From Gemmatimonadota bacterium (GTDB lineage: Bacteria; Gemmatimonadota; Gemmatimonadetes; Longimicrobiales; Gaopeijiaceae): 51,186 nucleotides of DNA. The DNA is taken from contig JACQVF010000062.1 in NCBI GenBank assembly GCA_016209885.1, positions 1 to 51,186 of the forward strand, read 5' to 3'. The notes below the pieces were generated by a model. That model was not told where the DNA came from. It made no database searches and was given only the letters and a program-made list of their open reading frames with translations. Positions 39,600-48,909 of the stretch are shown one piece after another. Within the stretch, counting starts at the first letter, position 1, and every line of letters begins with the position of its first letter. The translations under genes and the position numbers were made by a program.

Positions 39600-40676
39600 G
39601 TGGAGACGGGGCTGGGAGGGTGCGTCTCCAGGTGCGCAAGCGGGAGAGGCGTGAGAGCTGGATTGAAGAGCATCCACGGGCGGGTACCTCCAGGCGGCAC
39701 CGCACCCGGGGCCGGACGGCTCCGGCTCGTGCTGGCGTTCCTGGCGGTCTACGTCCTGTGGGGCTCGACCTATCTCGCGATCCGGTTCGCCATCGAGACG
39801 GTTCCGCCCTTCGTCATGGCGGGCGCCCGCTTCGTAGTGGCCGGGGCGATCCTGTATGCCTGGATGCGCTGGCGCGGAGCGTCGGCGCCCCGGCCGTCCC
39901 ACTGGCGCGGTGCGACCGTGGTCGGCGGCCTGCTCCTCCTGATGGGCAACGGCGGCGTTGTCTGGGCGGAGCAGCGGGTTGCCTCGGGCCTCGCCGCGGT
40001 CCTCATTGCCGTCGTGCCGTTCTGGATGGTCCTGTTCGACTGGCTCCACGCCGACGGCACGCGTCCGGGGCTCGCTGTGCTTCTGGGCCTCGTGGCCGGC
40101 TTCGCGGGCGTCGCGCTGCTGATCGTGCCCGGCGAGTTCGCCGGTGCCGGTCATGTGGACCCGCTGGGCGCGGCGGCCCTCCTCTTCGCATCGGTCTCGT
40201 GGGCCACGGGCTCTCTCTATTCCCGGAGGGCACCCCAGCCCGCGTCGCTGCTCCTGGCGGCGGCGATGCAAATGCTTGTGGGGGGTGCCCTTCTCCTCGC
40301 CGCGGGGACCGTCACGGGCGAGTGGGCGCGTCTGGACCTGGGCGCGGTATCCGTCCGGTCCGTGCTGTCCATGGGCTACCTGGTCCTCTTCGGGTCCATC
40401 GTCGGCTTCAGTTGCTATACCTGGCTCCTCAAGGCGACGACGCCGGCACGGGTCGCCACGTACGCGTACGTAAACCCGGCCGTGGCCATGCTTCTGGGCT
40501 GGGGGCTCGGGGGTGAGCCTCTGAGCTCGCGCGCGCTCCTGGCGGTGGCAGTCATCGTGGGAGCGGTGGTGGTCATCACCACGGCCAGGGCGCGTCGTGG
40601 GTCGCGAGCCGCTGAACCGGTGGCGCCCTCGGGCGCAGCGGAGACGGTGCCGGCCGGAGTGGAGTGGGCGGGATGA
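39600..40676 (+). CDS. EamA/DMT-family permease
   Basis: A drug/metabolite transporter of up to 358 residues with about ten membrane helices in two EamA repeats; first helix 'LVLAFLAVYVLWGSTYLAIR' shows the classic 'WGS.Y' motif, second repeat includes 'LGAAALLFASVSWATGSLYSR' and 'YLVLFGSIVGFSCYTWLLK'. Probably exports an amino acid or small metabolite. GTG 39600 is the longest start; the hydrophobic core begins ~residue 42, so a start nearer 39654 is possible. Confidence 0.88.
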   Translation: METGLGGCVSRCASGRGVRAGLKSIHGRVPPGGTAPGAGRLRLVLAFLAVYVLWGSTYLAIRFAIETVPPFVMAGARFVVAGAILYAWMRWRGASAPRPSHWRGATVVGGLLLLMGNGGVVWAEQRVASGLAAVLIAVVPFWMVLFDWLHADGTRPGLAVLLGLVAGFAGVALLIVPGEFAGAGHVDPLGAAALLFASVSWATGSLYSRRAPQPASLLLAAAMQMLVGGALLLAAGTVTGEWARLDLGAVSVRSVLSMGYLVLFGSIVGFSCYTWLLKATTPARVATYAYVNPAVAMLLGWGLGGEPLSSRALLAVAVIVGAVVVITTARARRGSRAAEPVAPSGAAETVPAGVEWAG

Positions 40677-40683
40677 TCGCACC

Positions 40684-40908
40684 TCAGAAGCGCTCGCCTC
40701 TCGCCTCCCGCCGGCGGCTCTCCAGCGGCCGGATGCGCGTCCACATGGAGGCGGCCGGCACGCGTTCGCGGCGGTAGCGGGTGTCGCCCGTGGGCGACGG
40801 CGCGAACAGCCAGAGTTCGACGCCCACGATGAGGAACATGACGATTCCCGCGAAAACGGCGTGGCGGCGGGCCACCGCGACATCCCCGTGGGGTGGTGGC
40901 GGTACCAC
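40684..40908 (-). CDS. Possible small single-pass membrane protein
   Basis: A frame of up to 74 residues (GTG 40908) opposite to and convergent with the EamA gene, in a gap with no other gene. It has one hydrophobic helix 'AVFAGIVMFLIVGVELWLF' followed by a basic tail, and reads more protein-like than the shadow frames. A start at the GTG near residue 11 is possible. No family recognised; could still be chance. Confidence 0.4.
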   Translation of the reverse strand: MVPPPPHGDVAVARRHAVFAGIVMFLIVGVELWLFAPSPTGDTRYRRERVPAASMWTRIRPLESRRREARGERF

Positions 40909-41037
40909 CGAGCGGCTATCTGTACAGCAGCCGCCCAGCCGAGCGAGTTGAAGAGAGGTATCAGGCGTCGCGAGCGGCTTGGCGGCGCCGCTGCACAGGG
41001 TCACAGAAGTCGGCGTTGTGGAGGAGGGAGCCTCGCG

Positions 41038-41889
41038 GTGTCCGACGCGTGGGTCACATACTCGATCCTTTTCGTCACCGGCGGCGTTGCGGGAACCCTC
41101 AACGTCCTCGCCGGCGGCGGCTCCTTCCTTACCCTGCCCGTCATGATCTTTCTGGGACTTCCGCCAACGGTGGCCAACGGCACGAACCGGGTGGCGATCC
41201 TGGTGCAGAGCGCCGGTGCGGTGTGGGGCTTCCACCGCCACCGGATGATGGACTGGAGCTGGCTCAAAGCGGCGGTCCCGCCTTCATTCCTGGGGGCGGC
41301 GGTGGGGAGTTGGGCCGCCATGCAGATTGGCGACGAAGCGTTCCGCCGCATCCTGGCCGGCATCATGGTCCTGGTCACGCTCTGGACGTTGTGGGATCCA
41401 TTCAGTCGCCGCACGGGCGCCAGCCTCGAGGGCGATGCGCCCGCCGAGACCGGCGCTCCGGGGACGCTCGCCGTCGCGGGAGGGGCCGGTCGCGGGATCG
41501 GTCAGGCCGGTAATCCGGCGAGGGGAAGCACGGCCCTGGGGCGAGCCGGGCCGATGATCGCCCTGTTCCTGGTGGGCGTGTACGGCGGATTCGTGCAGGC
41601 GGGAGTGGGCTTCCTGATTCTGGCCGTCGCCGCTGCCCTCGGCCTCGACCTCGTGGTCGGAAACGCCCTGAAGGTTCTGCTGGTCCTGGTCTACACGCCT
41701 GTAGCCTTCGGTCTGTTCGCGCTGAGCGGGAACGTGGACTGGGGCATGGGCGGAGTGCTCGCGGCGGGGACCCTCATCGGCGCCCTCGTGGGCGTCCGCC
41801 TCGCGGTGCTCAAAGGACATCGATGGGTGCGACGCGTCGTCATCGCCGCGATCCTCGTCTTCGCGGTCAAGCTGTGGATCTCACCGTAG
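41038..41889 (+). CDS. TauE/SafE-family permease
   Basis: A 283-residue membrane protein of the TauE/SafE (DUF81) family. First half 'GGVAGTLNVLAGGGSFLTLP' with 'LPPTVANGTNRVAI' and second half 'GVYGGFVQAGVGFLILAVAA' with 'LVVGNALKVLLVLVYTP' are the two characteristic inverted repeats. About eight helices, with a long Gly/Ala-rich cytoplasmic linker (~130-175). Members export sulfite, sulfoacetate or related anions. GTG 41038 is fixed by GGAGGGAG seven bases ahead. Confidence 0.92.
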   Translation: MSDAWVTYSILFVTGGVAGTLNVLAGGGSFLTLPVMIFLGLPPTVANGTNRVAILVQSAGAVWGFHRHRMMDWSWLKAAVPPSFLGAAVGSWAAMQIGDEAFRRILAGIMVLVTLWTLWDPFSRRTGASLEGDAPAETGAPGTLAVAGGAGRGIGQAGNPARGSTALGRAGPMIALFLVGVYGGFVQAGVGFLILAVAAALGLDLVVGNALKVLLVLVYTPVAFGLFALSGNVDWGMGGVLAAGTLIGALVGVRLAVLKGHRWVRRVVIAAILVFAVKLWISP

Positions 41890-41980
41890 GCGGCCGCTGA
41901 AGAACCAGTAGCGGGTCGCCGTAGTCCTTTCGCGATCTGCTGGAGAGTCCGGGCCGGCCAGCCGCCCGCGGACGCCCGCC

Positions 41981-42202
41981 TCACGGGTCCCCGTTCTCCT
42001 CGATGATCAGGTGCGCGGGAAGCTTGCGTGCGGCCATGAGGATCAGCACGGCCAGCACAACGGCGATCACGACGGTCAAGACAGCCCAGCCGCCGACCCC
42101 CGGGTCCGTGCGCCCGACGTCGGTGAAGAAGGTGCGATAGGTGATCCAGAGCCAGGTCGGCACCGTTATTGCCCCGCCGAACCAGGCGACCCATTTCGGC
42201 AC
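41981..42202 (-). CDS. Small two-helix membrane protein
   Basis: A 73-residue protein with two hydrophobic helices ('WFGGAITVPTWLWITYRTFF' and 'AVLTVVIAVVLAVLILMAAR') and a short charged end 'EENGDP'. GTG start 20 bases after the exported FAH-fold gene, same strand, so probably the second gene of a two-gene unit. No family recognised. Confidence 0.65.
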   Translation of the reverse strand: MPKWVAWFGGAITVPTWLWITYRTFFTDVGRTDPGVGGWAVLTVVIAVVLAVLILMAARKLPAHLIIEENGDP

Positions 42203-42222
42203 GTAGACTTTCCGCTCCCTGC

Positions 42223-43068
42223 TCAGGGTGACCTCGCCGCCGCGACCACGTGATTCCGCAGCAACCCCACTCCTTCGATCTCCACCTCCACGACGTCACC
42301 CGGCTTCAACGCCGCGGTCGTTCCCGGCGTGCCCGTGTAGATCACGTCGCCCGGCAGCAGCGTGATGTAGCGGCTCACGTAGCTCACGAGCGCAGGCACG
42401 TCGAAGATGAGGTCGCGCGTCCGCTCCGACTGGCGCAAATCGCCGTTCAGCCGCGTCTGCACCAACAGGTCGTTGTAGTTGAGCCCGGTGGCAATGGCGG
42501 GACCGATGGGACCGAAGGTGTCCGAGGCCTTGGCCCGCAACCACTGGAGATCGGCCTGTTGCCACTCCCGCTCGCTCACGTCGTTCCCCGCCGTGACGCC
42601 GAAGATGTATTGCGGGGCCTCCGCCACGGAGATGTTCCTGGCCGTCTTCGCGATGACGACCACCAGCTCGCCCTCGTAATGGAGGTCCCTCGAGTCCGCC
42701 GGGATCACGATGTTCTCCCCGGGGCCGATCAGCGAGCTGGGCAGCTTCGCGAACAGCCCGGGGTACGCCGGGACGGGGCGCTCGCCCAGATGGCTGCGGT
42801 AGTTGAGCCCCACGGCGATGACCTTGGACGGCTGCACCGGCGGCAGCAGCCGCACGTCCGCCAGCCGCACGGTGCGGCCGGTCGGGCGGGGGGCCGCGAA
42901 GAGGTCGCCGTCCAGCTCGTGGATCGTCTCGCCCTCCAGGACGCCGTAGGCGACACGCCCCGCATGCGAGTAACGCACGTGGCGTGTCACGGGGCTCTGC
43001 GCCAGAGCGCCGCCACCGATGCACCACAATCCCGTTGCGACGAAGATCGCGCGCCTGAGGCATCGCAT
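42223..43068 (-). CDS. Exported fumarylacetoacetate-hydrolase-fold protein
   Basis: A 281-residue FAH-family protein: 'SKVIAVGLNYRSHLGE', 'PADSRDLHYEGELVVVIAKT', 'YIFGVTAGNDVSERE', 'LLPGDVIYTGTPGTTAALKP' and 'VEVEIEGVGLLRN'. The metal-binding acidic set (E in YEGELVVV) is present. Unusually it begins with a signal peptide ('RAIFVATGLWCIGGGALAQS'), so it should act in the periplasm. The family cleaves or decarboxylates beta-diketo acids. ATG with AAAGGAC upstream. Confidence 0.88.
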   Translation of the reverse strand: MRCLRRAIFVATGLWCIGGGALAQSPVTRHVRYSHAGRVAYGVLEGETIHELDGDLFAAPRPTGRTVRLADVRLLPPVQPSKVIAVGLNYRSHLGERPVPAYPGLFAKLPSSLIGPGENIVIPADSRDLHYEGELVVVIAKTARNISVAEAPQYIFGVTAGNDVSEREWQQADLQWLRAKASDTFGPIGPAIATGLNYNDLLVQTRLNGDLRQSERTRDLIFDVPALVSYVSRYITLLPGDVIYTGTPGTTAALKPGDVVEVEIEGVGLLRNHVVAAARSP

Positions 43069-43454
43069 CGCCCGTGTCCTTTCCCCAGCCAGTGGGCCGA
43101 TCCCGAACTCGAATGATCAAGATCACTCCGCGGCGCGAAGGCCGAAAGCCCCTGTCACGCGGGGGCCGGCGTCGACAAGTGAAGACCGAACAAGGGGCAG
43201 CGCGCGAAGATCTTGCCCGGATTCCGGCGACTGTGATACCTGTAGCTGTACATATAGCTGTACGTTGCGCGTCGCCAGCATGCGTCAGGTCCGGTGAACC
43301 GTTGCAGGAGTCTGTGGGAGCCACGGATGCGCGCCGGGGCCACGGGCTGGCGGCATCCGCAGACACCGCCTGCGCTGACGGCCGTGTACGCGGAGCCCGC
43401 GGGCCGGCAAGGCGCCCGGAGCCCGGTCCTTCCTTTTCCACCGGAGGCACATCC
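43069..43454. other. Divergent intergenic region with repeated operator-like motif
   Basis: 386 bases between the FAH-fold gene (minus) and the large membrane protein gene (plus). The plus-strand frame is open through here but low-complexity. The only AT-richer part, about 43225-43265, contains two TAGCTGTAC repeats. TTGCCC at 43211-43216 could be a weak -35 with GATACC 16 bases on. No other gene seen. Confidence 0.45.
43241..43261. promoter_or_regulatory. Candidate regulator binding site, direct repeat TAGCTGTAC
   Basis: TAGCTGTAC occurs at 43241-43249 and 43253-43261, 12 bases apart start to start, close to one helical turn. The overall block also reads as GTAC-(8 bases)-GTAC. Placement in the shared divergent control region suggests an operator; the regulator is unknown. 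Confidence 0.4.
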
Positions 43455-45473
43455 ATGGATACCGGAAGCCCCACCTCGCGTCCGGAGCCCGGCACCCCCG
43501 CACCCGGCGCGTCACCGACTGCCTCGAGCCCCGGCCCGGGCCCGTCCGCTCCGCGGCCTGATCTCCGATGGCCGCCGCCGGGCGTCGAGCGCATTCAGGG
43601 AGACCTCTGGGAGGTGGTCACGCAGGGTGCGATCGGAAGCAGCCTCCTTGTGCTGCCGTTGCTGGGTTCGATTCTGCAGGAGGAGGACTTCTGGAGCCTG
43701 GGCCCCCTGGGCGAGGCCTGGTGGGTGGCCCTCATCGTTTCCCTCGTTGGTCTCGCCACCCTCGGGGGCGCGCTGGCGAACCTCGGCCGCATGCTCCTGC
43801 GCGCGGCCCGCGCCCGGGAGGGCGGCTACGGATGGGGGACGGTCGCTCTGGTGGCCGCGGACTCGCGGCGGGACAGCGGATTCGTGTTGCAGGGTGGACG
43901 GGCGTACTCGACACTGGCGCTGCCGGTCCGACGGCGCCTGCTCCTCTCCAGAGTCGCCGCGCCGGTGCTGTACCTGCTGGGTGCCGTGTGGCTCCCCCTG
44001 GCGTTCGCCGCGTCCGTGATGCTGGCCGCCCGGGGAATCGTGAACCCCTCGGGCGCGGCCGCGCTGACCCTGGGGCCGACTTTGCTGTTTGTCGTGCTGG
44101 CTCTCATCCTGCGCGCGGCGGACGCGAGTTGGATCCGAAAGGCGAGGCACGCCTGGTTCCGCCAGCCGTGGAGCGCGGACCTCGCCCAGGCGGAGGTGGC
44201 TGCGTGGAACGAGCAGGTGGCCGCGCGGAGAGCCGAGCTTGCGTTGACCAGCGGCACTCCCGGTTCCGGGCGTCCGTTCCGCTGGGCGGCCGTGGCCCTG
44301 GTCCCCCTCGGCATGATCATGCTCGTCCCCGCGGTCACCCTGCTCCTGGTCTCGGCGTTGGCCCCGGCAGTCGCGCGCATTGCGGCGCCGAGGGTGTCGT
44401 TCAGTCAGGAGAAGACGGCGAGGGTCGAGATGCTGCGCCGCTACCGTCTCGAATCGGATCCGTCCGTCTCGCCCGACGCCGCGGGGCAGGCGCTTCACAC
44501 CGTCGCCTACGTGGGCGTGACGGGTAATCTCCGGCCCGAGATGGTCCCTCCGCTGCGGAGGTACGCCGAGCCGTGGCTGCCCGACCGCGACGGAGGCCCG
44601 ATCGGCATTGAGCCCTTCCTCTGGAGCCGAGACCTGGTAGCGCGGGCGATCCGCGGTGGCCTCGGCGTGAACGAGCGGGCGTACCTGGCGGGGATCGCCG
44701 CCCACCCTGCACACCAGGAGCTCTCACTCCTGGCGCGGGCGGCGAATGCGGACATCGTGAGCACCCGCTGGCCGATCCCGCTGCCCGACACCGTCTCCCT
44801 CATAGAGCTGCCCCTTCCCACGGGGTGGGGGATCCGCCAGGGCGCGTACGCGCACGTGGGCAAGGCCGTCCTTCAAGCGGCCGACGGGCACCTCGCGGAC
44901 GCCGAGCGTACGATGCGCGAGGTGATCTCGGTGGGCTTCCTGCTGGGGGATCACAGCCCCTTCATTCTCGACAACCTGGTGGGATACGGCGTGGTTGATA
45001 TCGGCGGCGAGGCGCTGCAAGCTCTCTACCAGGCCAGCGGCCGCGGCGAGGCGGCGGGAGCGCTGGCCTGGGCCGCCGGCACAGTGGAGCGTACGGTGGA
45101 AATCGCGCAGGTCGGGCTCCGGGGCTCGCTCGCGGAAATGCCCGCCGTGGTCCTGGACGAGCGGGCGATGCGCGGGCTGCGCTGGGAGCTCTTCGGCCTC
45201 GTGAACACGTTGGGTCCGTGCATCAACCTGCGGAGGGCCGTGTTCGGCCCGGACGAGGGCTACCAGCGTTGGCTCGAGACGGTCCACGACTCGCTGGTCC
45301 GGTCGGCAGCCGAGGAAGAGCTCTTCCAGTTGGCCAGCCGCGGCCTGTCTGCCACGAAGGCGCGGCAAGCCCGGGCGAGGTGGATCGGATGGCTGGTTGA
45401 CCTTACCCTGGGCGGCCGGAGCGAGCCGGGAAGCTGCGCGGCCCTGGTGGACCAGATCAGGACCGCGCTCTGA
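43455..45473 (+). CDS. Large membrane protein of unknown function
   Basis: A 672-residue protein. N-terminal ~35 residues are Pro/Ser-rich; then hydrophobic segments at ~55-75, ~85-110, ~175-205 ('VLYLLGAVWLPLAFAASVML') and ~215-235; another pair around ~280-310 ('VALVPLGMIMLVPAVTLLLV'). The last ~350 residues are a soluble helical domain with 'LADAERTMREVISVGFLLGD' and 'GLRWELFGLVNTLGPCINLR', reminiscent of TPR-like repeats. No family recognised. ATG with GGAGG upstream; a long in-frame extension upstream is shadow. Confidence 0.75.
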   Translation: MDTGSPTSRPEPGTPAPGASPTASSPGPGPSAPRPDLRWPPPGVERIQGDLWEVVTQGAIGSSLLVLPLLGSILQEEDFWSLGPLGEAWWVALIVSLVGLATLGGALANLGRMLLRAARAREGGYGWGTVALVAADSRRDSGFVLQGGRAYSTLALPVRRRLLLSRVAAPVLYLLGAVWLPLAFAASVMLAARGIVNPSGAAALTLGPTLLFVVLALILRAADASWIRKARHAWFRQPWSADLAQAEVAAWNEQVAARRAELALTSGTPGSGRPFRWAAVALVPLGMIMLVPAVTLLLVSALAPAVARIAAPRVSFSQEKTARVEMLRRYRLESDPSVSPDAAGQALHTVAYVGVTGNLRPEMVPPLRRYAEPWLPDRDGGPIGIEPFLWSRDLVARAIRGGLGVNERAYLAGIAAHPAHQELSLLARAANADIVSTRWPIPLPDTVSLIELPLPTGWGIRQGAYAHVGKAVLQAADGHLADAERTMREVISVGFLLGDHSPFILDNLVGYGVVDIGGEALQALYQASGRGEAAGALAWAAGTVERTVEIAQVGLRGSLAEMPAVVLDERAMRGLRWELFGLVNTLGPCINLRRAVFGPDEGYQRWLETVHDSLVRSAAEEELFQLASRGLSATKARQARARWIGWLVDLTLGGRSEPGSCAALVDQIRTAL

Positions 45474-45592
45474 ACTCTGAAGGCCGGCTGCTCCGGCTCC
45501 TGCCGACCGAGTGGGTGGCCTACACGGGGACGCCGCCTGCCGCGAGCGAACTCCTCGCCCTGGTCACGAGTGTGGCGCCCCGATCGCCGCCC

Positions 45593-48500
45593 TCAGGGCG
45601 ATCCCACCATCTCGCCGCCCAGCACGGTCCGCAGCTCCGCCACGATGCCCTCCAGTTGCTTGCGGAGTTCCGCGAAACGGTCATGTGCGTCGCGGCCGGG
45701 CTTCTGGTCGGCATTGTCGATCATGCCGTATACGTACTCGAGCTGGTCGAGGAGCATGGGCTGCGGGTAGCTCGAGATCGTGGGATCCGTTACCAGCTTC
45801 GCCTCGATGGCTGCCACCCGGCGGTCCACTTGCTTCCCGCCCGCCTGCGCCGCCTGGCGAGCCGCCTTGATGCGGTCGGCCGCGTGCCGCGCCTCGCCGA
45901 TCGCATCCCGGAGCTCGAGGCTCAGGTCAAGCTGCTCCTGGAGGTGCGCCACCGTGACGCCGTCGCTGGCGATGCGGGGATCGACCTGTACCCGCAGCGC
46001 CTGCGTCTGGCTCCAGTCGCCGGCAGTGAGGCGCACCTGGTACTCGCCCGGCGCGACCAGCGGGCCGCTCCCGCTGCGACGCGCACCCGAGGACGCCCGG
46101 GGACCCGGGTAGCGCAGGTCCCAGATGAAGCGGTGAAGTCCCCGCGTCTTCTCCAACTGCGGTCCGGGCACGCGCGCCAGGCTCGGACCCTGCATCCCCT
46201 GGCCCACTGCCGCCATCTCGTAGCCCGCCGCCTCGCTCGAGAAGCCGCGGATCACCTTCCCGGCCGCGTCCACGATCTCCAGCTTCACCTCGCCTGCCGG
46301 AGCCTCGCCAAGCCAGTAGTTGATCACAGCGCCGGGCGGCAGGTACTCGGGGTCCGATGGCCGGCGCGGTCCGCGCCCCTGGCCCCAGACCGCGTAGCGC
46401 ATGCGATACGCCTCGCGCGGCGCGAAGAGGTGCGCCCTCGACGCGGCCACCTGGTCCGTGAGCTGGCGCAGCGGCGACACGTCATCCAGGACCCAGAACG
46501 AGCGGCCCATGGTGGAGATCACCAGGTCGCCGCGCTTGACCTGGATGTCCGTGACCGGCGTCGCCGGGAAGTTCTGCTGCAGTGACTGCCAGCTCCCCCC
46601 GTCATCGAAGGAGATGAAGATCCCGCACTCCGTGCCCGCGTACAGCAGCCCCTCCCGCTCCGGATCCTCGCGCACGACCCGGGTCGGGCAGTCCGCCGGA
46701 ATCCCATTCCGTCCGTCCGTCAGCCGCGTCCAGGTCCTCCCGTAGTCCCTAGTGCGGTAGATATACGGCTGAAAGTCGTCCAGCAGGTAGCGGTACACTG
46801 CGTAGTACGCCTTGCCCGCCCCATGCGGCGAGGCGTCGATATTCTGCACGCGACCGCCCGGGCCCAGATCCTTCGGCGTGATATTCGTCCAGGTCCTGCC
46901 GTTGTCGCGCGTGACGTGGAACGGCCCATCGTTCGCGCCGACCCAGATCACGCCGCGCTCGACCGGCGACTCCTCGAGGTCATACAGCACGCTGTAATTC
47001 TCCTCGCCCGTGATGTCCCGGGTGATCGGCTCGCCGGACGGACCCTGGGAGCGCGGGTCGTTCGCCGAGAGGTCCGGGCTGATCGTCTCCCAGGTCTTCC
47101 CGTCGTCCGTGGTGCGGTGGACGAACTGGGAGCCGAAGTAGACGATGCTCGGGTCGTGGGGCGAGACCTCGATGGGCGACACCCGCTGGAAACGGTACTT
47201 CATGTCGCGGGGCGCGTGGCCGTAGATGTTCTGGGCGCCCACGTAGTAGAACTGCTCCTGCCCGGTCCGGTGGTTGTACCGCCCGAAGCGGCCCTTGCAG
47301 TTTCCGTAGACGATGTCGGGATCGCCCGGCTTGGGCACGGCGGGCCCGGTCTCGCAGCCGGAGACCTGGCGCCACCAGACGGCGGGGTCATCGGGCAGGC
47401 CGGCGGTGGGTGGCAGGCTGGGCACGCAGATGGTGCTGTTGTCCTGCTGGCCGGCGCAGGCCCAGTAGGGGAGGTCGTCGCTCACGTCCACCTGATAGAG
47501 CTCGGAGGTGGGCTGGTTGTGCTGCGTCGACCAGGTCCTGCCGCCGTTCTGGGTGACGTTCACGCCGCCGTCGTTGGACTGGATGTAGACGTCCGGGTTG
47601 TCCGGGTTGATCCACATGTCGTGGTTGTCGCCGTGAGGCACGCGGATCTGCTGCCAGGTCGCGCCGCCGTCCGTCGACTTGTTGAAGTCCTCGTTGTTCA
47701 CGTAGACGATATCCGCGTTCTTCGGGTCCGCGTCCACGTTCGTGTAGTAGAACGGCCGGTCCATGAGCCCCGCCTGGTTGCTGGCGAGCCGCCAGGTCTG
47801 GCCCGCGTGCTCGGAGCGGTAGAGCCCCTCGTCCGGGTCGGTGGTCTCCACGAGCGCATAGATGCGGCGCGGGTTCGCCGGCGAGACGGCCAGGTCGATC
47901 TTGCCGATGAGCCCCTTGGGGAGGCCGGCCGTCAGCCGCGTCCAGGTGTTGCCGCCGTCCGTGGACTTGTAGATGCCGACACCCGCCTCGGCCTTGGCAC
48001 CGCTGATGATCGACCACGGCTTGCGCTCGCCGCGCCACATGCCCGCGTAGATCACATCCGGGTTGCCGGGCTCGAGCTCGAGGTCGGAGGAGCCGACGCT
48101 GTCCGATACGAAGAGCACCTTCCCCCACGTCCTGCCGCCGTCCCGGGTGCGATAGACGCCGCGGTGCGGGCCCTTGCCAAAGGGGTCGCCGATGGCGGCC
48201 ACGAAGACGATGTCGGGGTTCGTCGGGTGAATCTCCACGGCGCCGATCTGCCCGACCTCCTTCAGCCCCACGAACGTCCAGGTCTCACCGGCGTCGCTGG
48301 ACTTGTACACGCCCTTCCCGATGATGACGTTGCTGCGCATCCCGTCGGAGCCGGTGCCCACGTAGATGACGCTCGGGTTGGAGGGCGCCACCCGAATCGC
48401 GCCGATCGACCCGGTCTGGAAGTACCCGTCCGAGATGCTGCGCCAGGTGATGCCGTAGTCCGTGCTCTTCCATACCCCACCGCCCGTGCTGCCGAAGTAG

Positions 48501-48832
48501 AAGGTGGACGGCTGGGCGCGATGGCCAGCCACCGCCGTGACGCGCCCACCCCGGGACGGGCCGATAAGCCGGTAGCGAAACCCGGCGAACAGCGCGGGAT
48601 CGAAGGCGGGTGCCGCGCGAGACGGCGCGCCCGGCGCCGCGGCCGCGGTCGCCGCGGTGGCCGCGGCGGAGGAAGCTCCCGCGCCCGCGCCGCTGCTGCC
48701 GCCCGGCGAGCGCTCCTGGGCCCGGAGCTCGAGGATCGAGAAGCCTGCGGCGACGAAGGCGATCGCAGCGGCCAGGCCCGCGATCCGCGGGAGAACGGCT
48801 CGGTCTCCGACGGGTCCCCGCACAGTAGTCAT
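45593..48832 (-). CDS. Exported BNR/sortilin-type beta-propeller protein
   Basis: A 1079-residue protein with an N-terminal membrane/signal segment (~15-35), an Ala-rich linker, then many BNR/Asp-box units of type 'S.DGG.TW' ('STDYGITWRSIS', 'SSDAGETWTFVG', 'TRDGGRTWGKV', 'STDGGNTWTRL', 'TRDYGRTWTRL') to ~residue 780, and a beta-rich plus helical C-terminus. Often annotated as glycosyl hydrolase, but I see no assigned catalytic set; related proteins are abundant in Gemmatimonadota, Acidobacteria and Bacteroidota. ATG 48832 with AGGAGG upstream; the extension to 49162 belongs to a neighbouring remnant. Confidence 0.88.
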   Translation of the reverse strand: MTTVRGPVGDRAVLPRIAGLAAAIAFVAAGFSILELRAQERSPGGSSGAGAGASSAAATAATAAAAPGAPSRAAPAFDPALFAGFRYRLIGPSRGGRVTAVAGHRAQPSTFYFGSTGGGVWKSTDYGITWRSISDGYFQTGSIGAIRVAPSNPSVIYVGTGSDGMRSNVIIGKGVYKSSDAGETWTFVGLKEVGQIGAVEIHPTNPDIVFVAAIGDPFGKGPHRGVYRTRDGGRTWGKVLFVSDSVGSSDLELEPGNPDVIYAGMWRGERKPWSIISGAKAEAGVGIYKSTDGGNTWTRLTAGLPKGLIGKIDLAVSPANPRRIYALVETTDPDEGLYRSEHAGQTWRLASNQAGLMDRPFYYTNVDADPKNADIVYVNNEDFNKSTDGGATWQQIRVPHGDNHDMWINPDNPDVYIQSNDGGVNVTQNGGRTWSTQHNQPTSELYQVDVSDDLPYWACAGQQDNSTICVPSLPPTAGLPDDPAVWWRQVSGCETGPAVPKPGDPDIVYGNCKGRFGRYNHRTGQEQFYYVGAQNIYGHAPRDMKYRFQRVSPIEVSPHDPSIVYFGSQFVHRTTDDGKTWETISPDLSANDPRSQGPSGEPITRDITGEENYSVLYDLEESPVERGVIWVGANDGPFHVTRDNGRTWTNITPKDLGPGGRVQNIDASPHGAGKAYYAVYRYLLDDFQPYIYRTRDYGRTWTRLTDGRNGIPADCPTRVVREDPEREGLLYAGTECGIFISFDDGGSWQSLQQNFPATPVTDIQVKRGDLVISTMGRSFWVLDDVSPLRQLTDQVAASRAHLFAPREAYRMRYAVWGQGRGPRRPSDPEYLPPGAVINYWLGEAPAGEVKLEIVDAAGKVIRGFSSEAAGYEMAAVGQGMQGPSLARVPGPQLEKTRGLHRFIWDLRYPGPRASSGARRSGSGPLVAPGEYQVRLTAGDWSQTQALRVQVDPRIASDGVTVAHLQEQLDLSLELRDAIGEARHAADRIKAARQAAQAGGKQVDRRVAAIEAKLVTDPTISSYPQPMLLDQLEYVYGMIDNADQKPGRDAHDRFAELRKQLEGIVAELRTVLGGEMVGSP

Positions 48833-48909
48833 CTCACCACCCTCCTGCGAATTTCGGCGACTGGGGTGCCAGGGAGACACGCATGCACCCGGAATGGGAT
48901 ACGTGACCG

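Noticed and set aside
43074..43454. N-terminal extension of the large membrane protein to 43074
   Set aside because: Low-complexity Arg/Gly/Ala sequence, while the ATG at 43455 has a GGAGG ribosome site; the region also holds the divergent control elements.
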